A stretch of DNA of 64,000 nucleotides from Bacillota bacterium (GTDB lineage: Bacteria > Bacillota > Clostridia > Saccharofermentanales > Fastidiosipilaceae). The position numbers were made by a program, and so were the translations under genes. Below the pieces are notes generated by a model. The model did not search any database. It was not told the origin of the DNA and worked only from the letters and a program-made list of their open reading frames with translations. Positions 61,921 to 64,000 of the stretch are shown here, one piece after another (position 1 is the stretch's first letter; each line of letters starts with the position of its first letter). The stretch spans positions 4,669 through 68,668 of the forward strand of contig JAEWGG010000037.1 of NCBI GenBank assembly GCA_023388435.1, read 5' to 3'.

Positions 61921-64000
61921 ATGCAGGACAAGCTACTCGCTCAGATTCACCAGGATTTTCGTCCCGGACGCTGGACCCAGACCATCGATGTCGCGGACTT
62001 TATCCAGCAGAACTATCAGCCCTACGAGGGCAACGAGGCCTTCCTCGCCCCCATTTCAGCCCGTAGCAAGGCCGTCTGGGACCAGGTCGATGCCCTGATT
62101 CAGAAAGAGATCGCCAGCAAGACGATCAGCGTGGACACCGAGCACTTCTCTGGTATTGATAATTTTGAGGCGGGCTACATCGACCGCGACAATGAGGTCA
62201 TCGTAGGTCTCCAGACCGACCAGCCGCTGAAGCGCATCGTCAACCCCTACGGAGGCTACCGTATGGTGCAGTCGGCCCTGGGCGCCTACCAGCTCCAGAT
62301 GAATCCCGAGCTGGAAAAGGCCTTCTTGGCCTACCGCAAGACCCACAACGACGGTGTCTTCGACGCCTACAGCGCCCAGACCCGAAAGGCCCGTACGGTG
62401 GGACTGTTGACGGGCCTGCCTGACGCCTATGGCCGCGGCCGCATCATTGGTGATTACCGCCGCGTCGCCCTCTATGGTATCGACTACCTCAAAGCTGCCA
62501 AGCTCCGTGACAAGGCCCGACTGACGGGTCCAGCTGATGCGGCCGAGATCCGTCTGCGCGAGGAACTCTCCGAGCAGATTCGCGCCCTGGATGCCATCAA
62601 GGCCATGGCCGCCCGCTACGGCTACGATATTTCCCGCCCGGCAGAGAATGCCCGTGAGGCGGTCCAATACCTGTACTTCGCCTACCTGGCAGCGGTAAAG
62701 GAAAATAACGGGGCGGCGATGAGCATGGGCCGCAACACGACCTTCCTCGACATCTACATCCAGCACGACATCGACCGTGGCCTGCTGAACGAGGATGAGG
62801 CCCAGGAACTCATCGACCAGCTGGTCATCAAGCTCCGTCTGGTTCGCCACCTGCGCACCCCTGAGTACGACGAGCTCTTTGGCGGCGACCCGACCTGGGT
62901 GACAGAATCCATCGGCGGCATGGGCCTGGATGGGCGCAGCCTCGTAACCAGGACCAGCTACCGCTTCCTCCACACCCTGGAGACCCTCTCCCCCGCACCC
63001 GAGCCAAACATGACGGTGCTGTGGAGTGAGCAGCTGCCCGAGGCCTTCAAGACCTACTGTGCCCGCCTGTCCATTGAGACCGCCTCCATCCAGTACGAAA
63101 ACGACGACCTGATGCGCGACATCTATGGGGATGATTACGCCATCGCCTGCTGTGTCTCGGCCATGGCTGTCGGCAAACAGATGCAGTTCTTTGGAGCCCG
63201 CGCCAACCTGGCCAAAGCCCTGCTCTACGCCATCAACGGCGGCGTGGATGAGATAAAAAAGGACAAGAAGACGGGCCTTCCGATTCGCGTCTTCGATGAC
63301 ATCGAGGCCCTGCCTCAGGGGCCCCTGGACTATGAGGCCGTCCTCGCGAACTATAAGCGGGTGCTGAGCTCTCTGGCCGCCCTCTATGTCGACACGATGA
63401 ATGTCATCCACTACATGCATGACAAGTACGCCTACGAGGCTGGGCAGATGGCCCTCCTCGACAGTGAGCCCCACCGCTTCATGGCCTTCGGCGCCGCAGG
63501 TATCTCCATCGTGGCCGATAGCCTCGCCGCCATCAAGTACGGCCAGGTCAGGCCGATCTACGATGAGCAGGGCCTCGCCGTGGACTTTGAACGCAGCGGC
63601 GAAACCCCGCAGTTCGGCAACGACGATGACCGTGTGGATCAGATTGCGGTCGAGGTGGTTGAGTACTTTAGCGCAGAACTCAAAAAGCACCGCTGCTACC
63701 GCGACGCGGAGCACACGCTCTCCCTCCTGACCATCACCTCCAACGTGGTCTACGGCAAGAAGACAGGCAGTACCCCGGACGGACGCAAGAGGGGCGAGGC
63801 CTTCGCCCCAGGCGCCAACCCGATGCACGGCCGCGACAGCCGGGGCGCCCTGGCCTCCCTCAACTCCGTGGCCAAGCTCCCCTACCGTGAGGTCTGCCAG
63901 GACGGCATCTCCAACACCTTCAGCATGATCCCCTCCGCCCTCGGCAAGTCTCCCGAGCAGCGCGAGGCCAATCTGGTGGACATCATGGACGGCTACTTCG
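61921..64000 (+). CDS. pflB: Formate C-acetyltransferase (pyruvate formate-lyase), N-terminal part
   Basis: Glycyl-radical enzyme cleaving pyruvate to acetyl-CoA and formate. About 693 codons are visible and the frame is open at the right edge, so the glycyl-radical RVSGY loop is outside the window. Seen: VNPYGGYRMVQSALGAYQ, TGLPDAYGRGRIIGDYRRVA, the catalytic Cys-Cys in IACCVSAM (usually CCVSPM), FGARANLAKALLYAINGG and TGSTPDGRKRGEAFAPGANP. The ribosome site is weak (AAGAG, 7 bases); stronger AGGAGG sequences lie too far upstream. Upstream CRP-like sites suggest catabolic control. Confidence 0.95.
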   Translation, partial: MQDKLLAQIHQDFRPGRWTQTIDVADFIQQNYQPYEGNEAFLAPISARSKAVWDQVDALIQKEIASKTISVDTEHFSGIDNFEAGYIDRDNEVIVGLQTDQPLKRIVNPYGGYRMVQSALGAYQLQMNPELEKAFLAYRKTHNDGVFDAYSAQTRKARTVGLLTGLPDAYGRGRIIGDYRRVALYGIDYLKAAKLRDKARLTGPADAAEIRLREELSEQIRALDAIKAMAARYGYDISRPAENAREAVQYLYFAYLAAVKENNGAAMSMGRNTTFLDIYIQHDIDRGLLNEDEAQELIDQLVIKLRLVRHLRTPEYDELFGGDPTWVTESIGGMGLDGRSLVTRTSYRFLHTLETLSPAPEPNMTVLWSEQLPEAFKTYCARLSIETASIQYENDDLMRDIYGDDYAIACCVSAMAVGKQMQFFGARANLAKALLYAINGGVDEIKKDKKTGLPIRVFDDIEALPQGPLDYEAVLANYKRVLSSLAALYVDTMNVIHYMHDKYAYEAGQMALLDSEPHRFMAFGAAGISIVADSLAAIKYGQVRPIYDEQGLAVDFERSGETPQFGNDDDRVDQIAVEVVEYFSAELKKHRCYRDAEHTLSLLTITSNVVYGKKTGSTPDGRKRGEAFAPGANPMHGRDSRGALASLNSVAKLPYREVCQDGISNTFSMIPSALGKSPEQREANLVDIMDGYF

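Noticed and set aside
62056..63828. A 590-codon open frame on minus opposite pflB
   Set aside because: Antisense shadow; the plus strand encodes a clear pyruvate formate-lyase.

Overview
The window reads as a GC-rich (roughly 60 %) anaerobic member of the Bacillota, most likely class Clostridia. The reasons are the gene orders rimP-nusA-rnpM-ylxQ-infB-rbfA and dprA-topA-trmFO, a trimeric NAD-linked [FeFe]-hydrogenase, a ymfF/ymfH pair, RNase J, a YqeG phosphatase, TraX, and pyruvate formate-lyase. Almost all genes lie on the minus strand, which is therefore probably the leading strand; only five genes are on plus.

Layout. 0-3.3 kb: amino-acid catabolism with diaminopropionate ammonia-lyase (cut by the left edge), a PucR-type regulator and RidA. 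3.5-5.7 kb: a plus-strand membrane-anchored relative of D,D-carboxypeptidases that has lost its catalytic motifs. 5.9-13.3 kb: an oppABCDF peptide-import operon whose OppC carries an extracytoplasmic seven-repeat RCC1/BLIP-II-like propeller, plus a small membrane protein at the end. 13.7-14.8 kb: an M24 peptidase. 15-17.8 kb: an unknown membrane protein, YqeG, tRNA-Pro and Lgt. 17.9-30.1 kb: a translation/RNA supercluster (rimP, nusA, rnpM, ylxQ, infB, rbfA) running into two uncommon gene fusions, NrnA-TruB and RibF-YmfF, then YmfH. 30.3-34.2 kb: hymABC hydrogenase. 34.5-44.3 kb: tgt-queA, a DUF624-like membrane protein, trmFO-topA, dprA-comM. 44.5-51.7 kb: ychF (plus), traX, rel, recJ, rpsU. 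51.8-61.6 kb: a MocA-like nucleotidyltransferase (plus), secF-secD, rplL-rplJ with an L10 leader, rplA-rplK, nusG-secE-rpmG, rnj, rpsT. 61.9 kb to the right edge: pflB (plus, cut).

How it fits together. The Opp importer and the M24 peptidase suggest peptide feeding. DpaL with RidA turns 2,3-diaminopropionate into pyruvate plus ammonia while controlling the reactive aminoacrylate intermediate. PflB and the NADH-linked hydrogenase suggest mixed-acid/H2 fermentation of pyruvate. Several promoters with exact 17-bp spacing can be read directly (rpsU, ychF, rplJL, rplKA, rpmG-secE-nusG, hym, rimP). Sites resembling the CRP half-site TGTGA lie upstream of both dpaL and pflB, hinting at a common Crp/Fnr-family regulator of pyruvate-forming and pyruvate-using steps.

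The best candidates for something not well described are the propeller-bearing OppC, the two back-to-back fusions, the catalytically dead S11-type protein, and the palindrome at the hydrogenase promoter. No CRISPR array, insertion sequence, prophage or attachment site was seen.
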